DNA from: an uncultured Litoreibacter sp.
GTDB taxonomy: Bacteria > Pseudomonadota > Alphaproteobacteria > Rhodobacterales > Rhodobacteraceae
NCBI RefSeq assembly: GCF_947501785.1
Contig: NZ_CANMXB010000001.1
Span: 1,507,048-1,571,047 of the forward strand
Direction of reading: 5' to 3'
DNA: 64,000 nt
Below are positions 33,709 through 42,981 of this stretch, one piece after another. Made by a program: the position numbers and the translations under genes. The notes beneath the pieces were generated by a model. It searched no databases. It saw only the letters and a list, made by a program, of their open reading frames with translations, and had not been told where the DNA came from. Position 1 is the stretch's first letter; each line of letters opens with the position of its first letter.

Positions 33709-34812
33709 ATGACAGGCTCCAGATACACCCCGCTCGCCCAATCTTTGCCCGCCTCAGTCCCTTTTGTCGGCCCCGAGGCTCACGAACGCGCCCGAGGCGC
33801 GGCATTCGACGCAAGACTTGGCGCCAATGAGAGCATCTTCGGCCCCTCCCCCAAGGCGATCGCCGCGATGCAAAAGGCCGCCAGCGAGGTTTGGATGTAT
33901 GGCGATCCGGAAAGCCATGACCTGCGCCACGCAGTGGCGGCCCATCACGACGTGGACCCTGCCAACGTGATGATTGGCGAAGGCATCGACTGCCTGCTGG
34001 GGTACCTGGTCCGCTTGCTTATCGGTCCGGGCGACGCCGTCGTCACAAGCGACGGGGCCTACCCGACGTTCAACTACCATGTCGCAGGTTTTGGCGGCGC
34101 GCTGCACAAAGTGCCTTACGTGGACGACAAAGAGGACCCGGACAGCCTGCTCGCCATGGCGCGCGAAACCAACGCCAAGCTGATCTACTTCGCCAACCCC
34201 GACAACCCGATGGGCAGCTGGCATGACCCCGCCGCCGTGCAGCACATGATCGACGCGGTGCCCGAGGGCTGCCTGCTGGTACTGGACGAGGCCTATGTAG
34301 AGCTGGCACCGGGCAGCGTCTCGCCGCCGATTGACACCTCGAACGCAAATGTGATCCGCATGCGCACGTTTTCCAAGGGCTACGGCATGGCCGGCGCGCG
34401 GGTGGGGTACTCGATTGGCGAGGCCGGGCTGATCGACGCCTTCAACAAGATCCGCAACCATTTCGGCATGTGCCGCATCAGCCAGGCCGGGGCCTTGGCC
34501 GCGCTGCAAGACCAAGGCTATCTGGCGGATGTGCAGGCCAAAGTCGCCGCCGCGCGCGACCGTATCTCATTGATTGCGCAAGAAAACGGGCTGACCCCGC
34601 TGCCCTCCGCCACCAACTTTGTCGCGATTGATTGCGGCAAAGACGGAGACCATGCCCGCGCGGTGCTGGCCGCGCTGATCCAGCAAGGCGTCTTCGTGCG
34701 CATGCCCTTCGTGGCCCCGCAAGACCGCTGCATCCGCATCAGCTGCGGGCCAGAGGCCGATCTGGACATATTCGCAGCCGCCCTTCCCAAGGCCCTGAGC
34801 GCCCTTCCCTAA
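33709..34812 (+). CDS. Class I/II aminotransferase, HisC-like
   Basis: The 367-residue PLP enzyme resembles histidinol-phosphate aminotransferase: ARLGANESIFGPSP at the N-terminus, YFANPDNPMGSW (the substrate/PLP loop), VLDEAYVEL, and RTFSKGYGMAGARVGY with the PLP lysine. Its job may be histidine, phenylalanine or another aromatic transamination; no his gene lies near. The ATG at 33709 is preferred: an earlier start at 33511 would run over the Tat-signal gene. Confidence 0.88.
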   Translation: MTGSRYTPLAQSLPASVPFVGPEAHERARGAAFDARLGANESIFGPSPKAIAAMQKAASEVWMYGDPESHDLRHAVAAHHDVDPANVMIGEGIDCLLGYLVRLLIGPGDAVVTSDGAYPTFNYHVAGFGGALHKVPYVDDKEDPDSLLAMARETNAKLIYFANPDNPMGSWHDPAAVQHMIDAVPEGCLLVLDEAYVELAPGSVSPPIDTSNANVIRMRTFSKGYGMAGARVGYSIGEAGLIDAFNKIRNHFGMCRISQAGALAALQDQGYLADVQAKVAAARDRISLIAQENGLTPLPSATNFVAIDCGKDGDHARAVLAALIQQGVFVRMPFVAPQDRCIRISCGPEADLDIFAAALPKALSALP

Positions 34813-34839
34813 CCCGAAAATCCCGCTAACATCGACGCT

Positions 34840-35028
34840 ATGAGAGAGTACCAACCCAGACGCCCGGCGGGCCGCGTCGAGAATTACACCACAGCCTTTC
34901 TGTGGTCGGCCGGGCTGGTGCTGTTCATGGGGCTGGTCGCGCTTTGGGCCAGCTTCGGGTATCTTGCGGCCCTGCTCGGGGCGGGCGTGATCCGCCTTGC
35001 GATCGGGCTGCTGCCACGCGCGGACTAG
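34840..35028 (+). CDS. 62-residue small membrane protein
   Basis: The protein has a basic N-terminus (MREYQPRRPAGR) and two hydrophobic segments, TTAFLWSAGLVLFMGLVALW and YLAALLGAGVIRLAIGLL, joined by a short turn. It follows the aminotransferase by 27 bases on the same strand and overlaps the convergent gene by four bases. No family is recognised. Confidence 0.65.
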   Translation: MREYQPRRPAGRVENYTTAFLWSAGLVLFMGLVALWASFGYLAALLGAGVIRLAIGLLPRAD

Positions 35029-36275
35029 CCGCAGCAACTTCCTGACGCGCCAACGGTCAAATCAGCAGTGTCGTCGGCACCGGCTGCACAGACCTGCGCC
35101 GCCGCCTCCAATGCGCCGCCGCCATGCGGGATCTGGAGGGCATTGAGCCCGGCCTGAATGCTGCCCAGCGTGCCAAGCAGCATGTGGGAATTGAGATGCC
35201 CCATATGGCCCACGCGGAAGAACCCGTCTGATTGCGGGTCCTCCTCTGTGGCCATGCCCAAACCGATGCCCAGCGTGACGCCCGCCTGCTCCGTCAGCCA
35301 ATTGCGCAGCTGCGTGCCCGTCGGCGCCCCAATGCGGACTGACGTCACGGCGTTTGACCGGATGGCCCGGTTCGCCAAGTTCAGCTCCAAAGGACCGCCC
35401 ACTTCCCAGGCCTCAAACGCGGCCCAAACCGCGCGGGCCAGCGTCGCGTGGCGCGCCCAAACGGCCTCCAGCCCTTCCTCATGCACAATCATGTCCAGCG
35501 CCACGCGCAAGCCATACAAGTGATGGGTCGGCGCAGTGCCACACCAATATTGGTAGAACTGCTCTGGGTCGGCGCGTGGGGTCCAGTCCCAATAGCTCGA
35601 CACGCGTTCCATTTTGGCGCGGATCTCGGCAGCTTTGTCGTTGAAGAACACGAAAGACATGCCCGGCGGGGTCATCAGCCCCTTCTGGCAGCCCGCCACC
35701 ATCACGTCGACGCCCCAATCGTCCATCTGCATCTCGTCGCAGCCAAGGCAGGCGATGCAATCGACCATCAGCAGCGCCGGGTGGCCGGTGGCATCCATCG
35801 CAGCGCGCAAGGCCGCCACATCCGATTTGGCCGAGGTCGCAGTGTCCGTCTGCACGCACAGCACCGCTTTGATCTTATGGCCTTTGTCAGCGTCCAACGC
35901 CTCGGCCACCAAAGCCGGTTCCAAGGCCGACCGCCGTCCGAACTCAATGACCTGAGTAGTGATCCCCAGCCGCTCAGCCATACCGGCCCAGCCATGCGAA
36001 AAATTGCCCGTGGCAGGCACCAAGGCCGTATCACCGGGGGCCAGCACATTGACCAGCGATGCCTCCCAAGCGGCGTGGCCATTGCCGATATACATTGCGA
36101 CCTTGTGCTTGGTGCGGGCAATCGTCTTGAGGTCTGGCACCAACGTGGCCGCCAGATCAATCAACTCGCCAGTATAGATGTTGGGCGCGGCGCGGTGCAT
36201 GGCCTGCAGCACCCGGTCCGGCATGATCGAGGGGCCCGGAATGGCGAGGGTATGGCGGCCATGGTTCAACGTCAT
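35025..36275 (-). CDS. Class V aminotransferase (serine/alanine-glyoxylate type)
   Basis: The 416-residue PLP enzyme begins MTLNHGRHTLAIPGPSIMPD, has GNGHAAWEASLVN, then VAGCQKGLMTPPGMSF with the PLP lysine, and ends with MGHLNSHMLLGTL, typical of the serine-glyoxylate/alanine-glyoxylate group, which links serine and glyoxylate metabolism. An extra C-terminal tail of about 25 residues contains CC. The start at 36275 is preferred over 36296 on the basis of AAAGGA. Confidence 0.92.
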   Translation of the reverse strand: MTLNHGRHTLAIPGPSIMPDRVLQAMHRAAPNIYTGELIDLAATLVPDLKTIARTKHKVAMYIGNGHAAWEASLVNVLAPGDTALVPATGNFSHGWAGMAERLGITTQVIEFGRRSALEPALVAEALDADKGHKIKAVLCVQTDTATSAKSDVAALRAAMDATGHPALLMVDCIACLGCDEMQMDDWGVDVMVAGCQKGLMTPPGMSFVFFNDKAAEIRAKMERVSSYWDWTPRADPEQFYQYWCGTAPTHHLYGLRVALDMIVHEEGLEAVWARHATLARAVWAAFEAWEVGGPLELNLANRAIRSNAVTSVRIGAPTGTQLRNWLTEQAGVTLGIGLGMATEEDPQSDGFFRVGHMGHLNSHMLLGTLGSIQAGLNALQIPHGGGALEAAAQVCAAGADDTADLTVGASGSCCG

Positions 36276-36356
36276 CGCAGAGGTCCTTTCCAACAATGCG
36301 ACCAGAGGTAGGCTGGCCCCTGGCCGGGGTCAATCGCAGACATGTGACAGGTACAA

Positions 36357-37040
36357 TCACCGTTTGTGATAACGCGCGGCCAGCTGCTTTGGGTCAGCCC
36401 CTGCAAGATAGCGTGTCAGTGTCCACAAATTGCGGGTACCGCGCCGCAGCCAGCCCCCTGCAACGTAGCGGCCTGCGTCGGTGGTGACGGTTTCATCCAG
36501 CACCGTGATGCGCCCCTTCAGGGCCCGGGCCATGGCCACATCCTCCATCAACGCGAGGTCGGCAAACCCGCCAACCGCGTCATAAAGCCCGCGCGAGATC
36601 AGCAGCCCCTGATCGCCATATGGCAGACCGAACAGCCTTGTGCGCAGATTTGCCCAGCCCGCCGTGACCCGTGCCATGATCCCGCTTGCGCGGAAAGACA
36701 GCCGAAACACTGCCGCGCCCTCACAGCGGTCCATATGGGTGCAGACCGCGCCGACCCAACCCGGCGGCAAATGCGTGTCAGCATGGACAAACAACAGCCA
36801 GTCCCCGCGCGCCGTGGCCGCGCCGCGCGCAAGCTGCCCGCCCCGGCCTGCGCGGCCGGTCACAATCTCGGCCCCTGCATCATCAGCCAGGATAACCGTG
36901 GCGTCCTGACTGCCCCCATCCGTGACGATCAGCTCCCGGATCACCCCCTGCGCCACGCCCGGCAACAGAGCGTCCAGTGTCGCGGGCAAATCGGCCTCGG
37001 CGTTCAAGGTTGGGATGATGATGGATAGTCTTGCGGCCAT
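36357..37040 (-). CDS. Family 2 glycosyltransferase, TIGR04283 type
   Basis: The 227-residue GT-A protein starts SIIIPTLNAEADLPATLDAL, has VTDGGSQDAT and GRGGQLARGAATARGDWLLFVHADTHLP, which is the family's nucleotide-sugar and metal site (HADT). This family often sits near arsenosugar genes (arsS), but none is in view here, so the sugar acceptor is unknown. It diverges from the YgfZ gene. Confidence 0.88.
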   Translation of the reverse strand: MAARLSIIIPTLNAEADLPATLDALLPGVAQGVIRELIVTDGGSQDATVILADDAGAEIVTGRAGRGGQLARGAATARGDWLLFVHADTHLPPGWVGAVCTHMDRCEGAAVFRLSFRASGIMARVTAGWANLRTRLFGLPYGDQGLLISRGLYDAVGGFADLALMEDVAMARALKGRITVLDETVTTDAGRYVAGGWLRRGTRNLWTLTRYLAGADPKQLAARYHKR

Positions 37041-37107
37041 GTTGCCCCTGTTGGCGGCGGTCCCGACCTCCTATATGTCACCCACACCCAAAGCGGGAGA
37101 GCAAATT

Positions 37108-37869
37108 TTGACCGGCGAACTGATCGAGCACCGCCAAATCCTCACCGTCACGGGCGAGGACCGTATCCCCTTCCTGCAAGGGCTGGTGACCAATGATGTG
37201 GACAAGCTCTCAGACGGGCTGGTCTACGCCGCCCTTTTGTCGCCGCAGGGCAAATATCTGGCCGATTTCTTTCTGGCCCCCCAGCCCGAGGCGATCTTGA
37301 TCGACGTGGCCGACACGCTCGCGCCCGCGCTTCTGAAACGCCTGACCATGTACCGCCTGCGCGCCAAGGTGGACGTCACCCCCGCCGATATTGCCGTGAC
37401 CGGCGGCACTGGCCCCGCCCCGGACGGCGGTTTCGCTGATCCCAGACATCCCGCGCTGGGTTGGCGCGCCTATGGCCCATCAGGCGACACCCCGCAGACC
37501 GATTGGGCATCCCTCTATGTCACCCACCAAATCCCCGCCTCAGGCGCGGAACTGATCCCGGATGCCAGCTACATCCTTGAAATGGGGTTCGAGCGGCTGA
37601 ATGGCGTCGATTTCAAAAAGGGCTGCTATGTCGGCCAGGAGGTCACCGCCCGCATGAAACACAAGACAGAGCTGCGCAAAGGTCTTGCAAAAGTCACCCT
37701 TGACGGCTCCGCGGCGCAAGGCACCGAGATCACGGCAGATGGCAAACCCGTCGGCACGCTGCACACGGTTGCGGGCAACCAGGCCCTCGCCTATCTGCGT
37801 TTTGACCGCGCCAAGGGCACAATGCAAGCCGGGGCGGCCACGCTCACCCTGACCCCTCCAACTGGTTGA
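37108..37869 (+). CDS. ygfZ: YgfZ/GcvT-like folate-binding Fe-S repair protein
   Basis: The 253-residue protein resembles YgfZ, which aids iron-sulfur cluster assembly or repair with folate. FLQGLVTNDVDKL and the hallmark KGCYVGQEVTARM (K-G-C-Y-x-G-Q-E) are present. I prefer a TTG start at 37108, because GGGAG lies eight bases upstream and it gives MTGELIEHRQILTVTGEDR; an ATG at 37075 is possible and adds 11 residues. It diverges from the glycosyltransferase gene. Confidence 0.9.
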   Translation: MTGELIEHRQILTVTGEDRIPFLQGLVTNDVDKLSDGLVYAALLSPQGKYLADFFLAPQPEAILIDVADTLAPALLKRLTMYRLRAKVDVTPADIAVTGGTGPAPDGGFADPRHPALGWRAYGPSGDTPQTDWASLYVTHQIPASGAELIPDASYILEMGFERLNGVDFKKGCYVGQEVTARMKHKTELRKGLAKVTLDGSAAQGTEITADGKPVGTLHTVAGNQALAYLRFDRAKGTMQAGAATLTLTPPTG

Positions 37870-37947
37870 AAATACTCCGGGGTTTGGGGCAGCGCCCCAA
37901 GTCTGCGCGACAGCGCAAAAACATCATGCGCGGCGCAGCCGCACAAT

Positions 37948-38742
37948 TTAGTCGCGCGCGCGGATCACTTTGGAAAACGCCGGGAAAATATCGGGGTTGG
38001 CGCAGATCAGGTGGCCGTCCTCCAAAAGGTTCTGCCCCTCGCGGATCGGCTCCACAAAGCCGCCAGCTTCCTTAACCAGCAACACGCCGCCCGCAATGTC
38101 CCAGATATGCAGCCCGCGTTCCCAATAACCGTCATAACGGCCGGCCGCGACATAGGCCAAATCCAGCGCCGCAGCACCCCAGCGGCGTACGCCGGCGCAT
38201 TCGGGCATCAGCCCCGCAAGGTCCTGCAAGGTGGCGGGCAAATATTTGCCGCCGCCAAATGGCACGCCCGTGGCAAACACGCTTTCAATCATCCGCGACC
38301 GGCCCGAGACGCGCAAACGCGTCTTGTCGTTTAGCCAGCAGCCCTGCCCCTTTTCGGCAAAAAACATCTCGTCCTTGGCGGGGTCGTAGACCACCGCAGA
38401 AACGATCTCGCCCTTATGCTCCAACGCAATCGAAACCGCCCAATGCGGCATGCCGTGCAGAAAGTTGGTGGTGCCATCCAGCGGGTCGACGATCCAGCGG
38501 CGCGTCGGGTCCTTGCCCTCTTCCTCCGCGCTTTCCTCGCCCAGCCAGCCATAAGTCGGACGCGCGCCCATCAGCTCTTCTTTCAGGATCGCCTCGGCGG
38601 CAATGTCGGCCTTCGAGACGAAATCCCCCGCGCCCTTCATCGAGACCTGCAGGTTTTCCACCTCGCGGAAGTCCTTCACCAGGGACCGGCCCGCCGCCCG
38701 GGCGGCTTTCACCATGATGTTGAGATTGGCGCTGCCTTGCAT
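37948..38742 (-). CDS. suhB: Inositol-1-monophosphatase family protein (SuhB-like)
   Basis: The 264-residue phosphatase has the family's metal-binding motifs: GEES (in YGWLGEESAEEEG), WIVDPLDGTTNFLHG, and WERGLHIWDIAGG near the C-terminus. It hydrolyses inositol or related phosphates in the cytosol; SuhB also assists rRNA transcription in enterobacteria. It diverges from the transporter gene at 38927. Confidence 0.92.
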   Translation of the reverse strand: MQGSANLNIMVKAARAAGRSLVKDFREVENLQVSMKGAGDFVSKADIAAEAILKEELMGARPTYGWLGEESAEEEGKDPTRRWIVDPLDGTTNFLHGMPHWAVSIALEHKGEIVSAVVYDPAKDEMFFAEKGQGCWLNDKTRLRVSGRSRMIESVFATGVPFGGGKYLPATLQDLAGLMPECAGVRRWGAAALDLAYVAAGRYDGYWERGLHIWDIAGGVLLVKEAGGFVEPIREGQNLLEDGHLICANPDIFPAFSKVIRARD

Positions 38743-38926
38743 GTCAGAGACTCCGTGAAAAGATCAGCGCGACCCATAGGCGGTGCGGCGGGGAATGTGA
38801 ACCCCCGCCAAAAATTTCCGGGGCCAACAGCCTCGGTGCATGCTGGTCAACCCACGCCCCCGACGTCAAAGCAGGCCGGGAGAGCACCCATTGCGGGTCG
38901 CCAATTTAGGGCATAACCTCTTACCT

Positions 38927-39835
38927 ATGACGCAAACCACAACAGCAGACCGCCCGTCGCTCGGCATTCTTTTGATGCTGGGCTTTTGCGTGCTCGCGCC
39001 CATGGGCGATGCTTTGGCCAAGCTCTTGGGCGAAACCATCCCGCTTGGCCAATTGCTGCTGACACGCTTCGGCGTGCAGGCACTCCTGCTGATCCCGTTA
39101 GTCCTCTTCACGGCGCGCAGCTTCGCCATGTCTGCCCGCGTGCTCAAGCTGACCGCGCTGCGCACGGTGCTGCACATTGTGGGCATTGGCGCGATGTTCA
39201 CCGCGCTGCGCTACATGCCGCTGGCCGACACGGTGGCCATTGCCTTCGTTATGCCCTTCATCATGCTGCTCTTGGGCAAATACGTGCTGGGCGAGGAGGT
39301 CGGCCCCCGCCGCCTCATCGCCTGCATCGTGGGCTTCATCGGCACACTTTTTGTGATCCAGCCCAGCTTCGCCGCCGTGGGCGCGCCTGCGCTTTTGCCC
39401 CTGCTGGTCGCGGTAGTCTTTGCGCTGTTCATGCTGGTCACACGGCAGGTGGCCAAGGATGTTGACCCGATTTCGATGCAAGCGGTGTCCGGCGTCATGG
39501 CCTGCGTGATCCTCGGCGCACTCTACCCGCTCTTTGGCGGCATGATGGGCGGGGCCTTGGCCATCGTCACCCCGTCGCAAAGTGAACTGATGCTGCTTTT
39601 GCTGATCGGCTCACTGGGCACGTTCGCGCATCTCTTAATGACATGGTCGCTGCGCTTCGCGCCCTCAGCAACGCTGGCACCCATGCAATATCTTGAAATT
39701 CCCGTCGCCACGGTGATCGGCTACCTGATCTTCCGCGACTGGCCCAACGGGTTGGCCCAATTGGGCATCGCCATCACCATCGCCGCTGGCCTCTACATCA
39801 TCTTCCGCGAGAACCGGACAGCGCGCGCGGCTTAG
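38927..39835 (+). CDS. DMT-superfamily (EamA) transporter
   Basis: The 302-residue inner-membrane protein has ten hydrophobic segments in two EamA repeats, with GFCVLAPMGDALAKLLGE at the start and RDWPNGLAQLGIAITIAAGLYIIF at the end. It exports or imports an unknown metabolite. The last four bases overlap the convergent LysR-type gene. Confidence 0.88.
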   Translation: MTQTTTADRPSLGILLMLGFCVLAPMGDALAKLLGETIPLGQLLLTRFGVQALLLIPLVLFTARSFAMSARVLKLTALRTVLHIVGIGAMFTALRYMPLADTVAIAFVMPFIMLLLGKYVLGEEVGPRRLIACIVGFIGTLFVIQPSFAAVGAPALLPLLVAVVFALFMLVTRQVAKDVDPISMQAVSGVMACVILGALYPLFGGMMGGALAIVTPSQSELMLLLLIGSLGTFAHLLMTWSLRFAPSATLAPMQYLEIPVATVIGYLIFRDWPNGLAQLGIAITIAAGLYIIFRENRTARAA

Positions 39836-40740
39836 CCTGTGCGCTGCAGCTTCACGGGCTCGGTCCGCGCCAGCCGGATCACGTTGGACATGAACGGCTT
39901 ATGCGTGTCCTCGCTGCGGGTGGCCGCGTAAAGCCGCTTGGTCTTGCCCCCTTTGGTCAAGGGCCGCGTCACATAGTCCGAGTTATACCGCACCTCCCGC
40001 ACAACCCAGTCGGGCAGAACCGCAACGCCCCTGTTGGAGGCCACCAACAGCAAGATCACAGCCGTCAACTCCACCTGCCGCATCGCGCGCGGCTCGACGC
40101 CTGCGGGGATCAGCAATTCGGTAAACACATCCAGCCGCGTGCGGTCCACCGGGTAGGTGATCAGCATCTGGTCCTTCAGGTCCTCCGCCTCAATAAAGTC
40201 TTTCTGTGCCAAAGGGTTGGCGCTTGAGGCCACAAAAACCGGCTCATAGTCAAACAGCGGCGTAAAATCGACGCCCGGCAGATCCTCAGGGTCGGACGAG
40301 ACAACCAAATCCACCTCTTCGCGCATCAGCGCAGGCAGCCCGTCAAACGACAAGCCGGGCCGGATATCGACATCAATATCGGGCCAGCTTTGGCGGAACC
40401 CTTCGAGCACCGGAAACAGCCATTCAAAGCAGGCGTGACACTCAATCGCGATATGCAGCCGCCCAGTTTTGCCCATCCTGAGCGACAGGAACTCCTCCTG
40501 CAGCGCCGCGACTTCCGGCAATATGCGTTCCGCGGCGCGCAGCAGCTTCATCCCGGCAGGCGACAGCTTCATCGGCTTTGAGCGGCGGATAAACAGCTCA
40601 ACCCCCGCCTGGTCCTCCAGCCCTTTGATCTGATGGCTCAACGCCGACTGGGTGATGTTGAGCTGGTCTGCCGCCTTGGCCAACCCGCCGCATTCATGGA
40701 TGGCTTTGACGGTGCGCAGGTGGCGAAATTCGATATGCAC
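39832..40740 (-). CDS. metR: LysR-type regulator, probable MetR
   Basis: The 302-residue regulator has an N-terminal HTH (GLAKAADQLNITQSALSHQIKGLEDQAG) and a C-terminal co-inducer domain. In other bacteria MetR senses homocysteine and controls methionine genes including metF and metE. It diverges from metF with a 92-base gap that has an exact TGAA-N5-TTCA MetR box. The GTG start at 40740 is set because GAGG is five bases ahead of it. A start further upstream at 40872 would overlap the MetF start. Confidence 0.88.
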   Translation of the reverse strand: MHIEFRHLRTVKAIHECGGLAKAADQLNITQSALSHQIKGLEDQAGVELFIRRSKPMKLSPAGMKLLRAAERILPEVAALQEEFLSLRMGKTGRLHIAIECHACFEWLFPVLEGFRQSWPDIDVDIRPGLSFDGLPALMREEVDLVVSSDPEDLPGVDFTPLFDYEPVFVASSANPLAQKDFIEAEDLKDQMLITYPVDRTRLDVFTELLIPAGVEPRAMRQVELTAVILLLVASNRGVAVLPDWVVREVRYNSDYVTRPLTKGGKTKRLYAATRSEDTHKPFMSNVIRLARTEPVKLQRTG

Positions 40741-40768
40741 ATGAACCTCATGTTTATCTTGAATGTTA

Positions 40769-40781
40769 TGAATTTGTTTCA
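40769..40781. promoter_or_regulatory. MetR box
   Basis: TGAATTTGTTTCA is an exact match to TGAA-N5-TTCA, the MetR consensus from enterobacteria. Two further TGAA half-sites lie at 40742 and 40760. The box is between divergent metR and metF. Confidence 0.75.
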
Positions 40782-40832
40782 CAAAGCGGCCTGTGGGACA
40801 ACCCTGACAGACCTTTGAAAGGAATCTCCGCA

Positions 40833-41696
40833 ATGCCCGCCCCCACCGTTTCCTACGAATTCTTCCCGCCAAAGGACCTCGCAGGCTCCTTCCGGCTCTG
40901 GGACACGCTCAATGTGCTGGCCCCTTACGCGCCGGAATTTGTCTCGGTAACCTACGGCGCAGGCGGCACCACGCGGCAGCTGACCCATGAGGCGGTGACC
41001 ACCATCCGAAAATCCACCGGCCTGAAGGTTGCCGCGCATCTGACTTGCGTCGATGCCACCAAGGCCGAGACGCTGCAGATCGCGCAGCGCTACGCCGATG
41101 CAGGCGTCACCGATATCGTTGCCCTGCGCGGCGATGCGCCGGGCGGCGGGCTGTTCCAACCCACCAAAGACGGGTTCAAATCCTCGGTGGAACTGATCTC
41201 CGCCCTGAAAAACACCGGCAATTTCACGCTACGGGTGGGTGCCTACCCGGACCCGCACCCTGAGGCGATCAACACCGCGCAAGATATCGACTACCTCAAG
41301 GCCAAATTTGATGCAGGCGCCGACGCCGCCATCACGCAGTTCTTCTTCGAGGCCGACACCTTTTTCCGGTTCCGCGATGCCTGCGTCAAAGCCGGGATCG
41401 ACAAGCCAATCCTGCCAGGCATCCTGCCCATTGAAAACTGGGCCGGCACCCGCAAATTCGCCGCCCGCTGCGGCGCGCAAATCCCTACCTGGCTGGAGGA
41501 AGCCTATGCTGCTGCCATCCGTGACGGCCGCGCTGACCTGCTCTCAACGGCAATCGCGACCGAGCTGTGCACCGATCTGATGGAAGGCGGCGTGGATCAC
41601 TTGCACTTCTACACTCTCAACCGCCCCGAACTGACCCGCGACGTCTGCGTCGCGCTTGGCCTATCCCCTCAGGTGGAGCTTGCTCAAGTCGCGTGA
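40833..41696 (+). CDS. metF: Methylenetetrahydrofolate reductase
   Basis: The 287-residue flavin enzyme reduces 5,10-methylene- to 5-methyl-tetrahydrofolate for methionine synthesis. It has SYEFFPPKD, EFVSVTYGAGG, ALRGDAPGGG, and AAITQFFFEADTFFRF, all family motifs. AAAGGA precedes the ATG at 40833. It is directly divergent from metR. Confidence 0.97.
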   Translation: MPAPTVSYEFFPPKDLAGSFRLWDTLNVLAPYAPEFVSVTYGAGGTTRQLTHEAVTTIRKSTGLKVAAHLTCVDATKAETLQIAQRYADAGVTDIVALRGDAPGGGLFQPTKDGFKSSVELISALKNTGNFTLRVGAYPDPHPEAINTAQDIDYLKAKFDAGADAAITQFFFEADTFFRFRDACVKAGIDKPILPGILPIENWAGTRKFAARCGAQIPTWLEEAYAAAIRDGRADLLSTAIATELCTDLMEGGVDHLHFYTLNRPELTRDVCVALGLSPQVELAQVA

Positions 41697-41786
41697 CCCA
41701 CACGTGGCCCATCGCCTGAGATATGCTGCTTGCGCAGCATGTGCCTGCCTCCTAACGTCTCCCCGACCATAGGAGGCAGGCACAAA

Positions 41787-42272
41787 TTGACCGATATTTT
41801 CTTTGCAAACAATGCCGCAGAGCTGCCCGACCGCGACACTGTACTGTCCTTGTCCGGCTTCGACTTCATGCGCGCCATTCTGGAGGGCAAAATCCCCTCC
41901 GCCCCCATCGCGCAAACGCTGGGCTTCCAGCTGCACGCCGTCGAGGACGGATCGGTCACCTTCCGCGGCACGCCTGCGTTCGACCACATGAACCCCGTCG
42001 GCACAATTCATGGCGGCTGGTACGCCACCATCCTCGACAGTGCCATGGCCTGCGCGATCATGACGAAGGTGCCCAAGGGATCGCTCTACACAACGCTGGA
42101 GCTCAAACTCAACATCATCCGTCCGATCCCCGAAGGCATGCAGGTCGACTGCATCGGTACCACCGAGCACGCTGGCCGCTCCACCGGTGTCTCAACGGGC
42201 CAAGTCGTGGGTGTCAGCGACCAAAAACTCTACGCCACAGGCTCCACCACCTGCATCATCATGACGCCGTAA
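41787..42272 (+). CDS. PaaI-type hotdog thioesterase
   Basis: The 161-residue hotdog-fold protein has MNPVGTIHGGWYATILDSAMACA, the HGG-x(3)-DSAMA motif with the catalytic aspartate, and acts on acyl-CoA thioesters. The start is taken as TTG at 41787 because AGGAGG lies ten bases in front; ATGs further upstream (41730, 41739) overlap this site. Its acyl-CoA is unknown. Confidence 0.88.
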   Translation: MTDIFFANNAAELPDRDTVLSLSGFDFMRAILEGKIPSAPIAQTLGFQLHAVEDGSVTFRGTPAFDHMNPVGTIHGGWYATILDSAMACAIMTKVPKGSLYTTLELKLNIIRPIPEGMQVDCIGTTEHAGRSTGVSTGQVVGVSDQKLYATGSTTCIIMTP

Positions 42273-42275
42273 GCC

Positions 42276-42299
42276 GTTTCATCTTGGCAAAAATATGCG
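42276..42299 (-). repeat. Dispersed gene-end repeat, copy 7
   Basis: GTTTCATCTTGGCAAAAATA followed by TGCG lies four bases behind the thioesterase stop codon. Confidence 0.65.
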
Positions 42300-42361
42300 A
42301 AAACCGCCGCAAACCCGAAGGCGCGGCGGTCCATCTGGCTGGGTCGGCCAGCCAAGGCTTT

Positions 42362-42380
42362 CCTCCCCCTAAGGGGGAGG
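42362..42380. terminator. Hairpin CCTCCCCC/GGGGGAGG
   Basis: CCTCCCCCTAAGGGGGAGG forms an 8-bp stem with a three-base loop between the convergent thioesterase and fasciclin genes. No clear T-run follows. Confidence 0.55.
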
Positions 42381-42474
42381 CCCAGGAGGGGGGCACACGC
42401 ATCATGCGCGGCCCCCCGCCGCCCAATGCTTCAGTGGCGCTTTAGTGGCTAGGCCGGGCGGGTAGCCGCTTTTA

Positions 42475-42981
42475 TCAATGGCACGCTGGACGCGTGCCGG
42501 GCAGCAGCACTTTGTCGATCACATGAATCACGCCGTTGCTGGCCTGGATGTTGGCAATCACCACATTGGCCGACTCGCCGGTGCCATCTGCGATCGACAC
42601 GCCGGAGGCATCCTTGGTAATGCACAGACGCTCAGAGGCCAGAACCGGCTTGAAATAGTTCGACCCGCCCGGGATTTTTTCAGCGGTCAGGTTGCGGTCG
42701 TCCACATGGTACAGCAGCACGTCGGTCAGCTGGCCTTTGTTCTCAGGTTTCAGCAGCGTTTCCACAGTCCCCTCCGGCAACGCGGCAAACGCGTCGTTTA
42801 CAGGCGCAAACACGGTGAACGGGCCTTCGCTGTTCAGCGTATCAACAAGCCCGGCGGCGCTGACGGCGGCCACAAGCGTCGTGAACCGCTCATCGCCCGA
42901 GGCGATTTCGGCGATGGTGGCCGCCTGCGCGGCGCCAGCGGTTGCGGCGGCAATGGCGGCGGCCTTGATCAGAGTTTTCAT
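42475..42981 (-). CDS. Secreted fasciclin-domain protein
   Basis: The 168-residue protein has a signal peptide (MKTLIKAAAIAAATAGAAQA) and one FAS1 domain: GPFTVFAPVNDAFAAL, LLYHVDDRN, and NGVIHVIDKVLLP. FAS1 proteins act in adhesion or matrix contacts in the periplasm or outside. Two cysteines (one near the C-terminus) may form a disulfide. Confidence 0.92.
   Translation of the reverse strand: MKTLIKAAAIAAATAGAAQAATIAEIASGDERFTTLVAAVSAAGLVDTLNSEGPFTVFAPVNDAFAALPEGTVETLLKPENKGQLTDVLLYHVDDRNLTAEKIPGGSNYFKPVLASERLCITKDASGVSIADGTGESANVVIANIQASNGVIHVIDKVLLPGTRPACH

Noticed and set aside
36357-37040. Arsenosugar gene cluster
   Set aside because: Only the TIGR04283-type glycosyltransferase is present; no arsS or ars gene is in view.
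40833-41696. SAM or other riboswitch before metF
   Set aside because: The leader is only about 90 bases long and is accounted for by the MetR region; no riboswitch core is visible.
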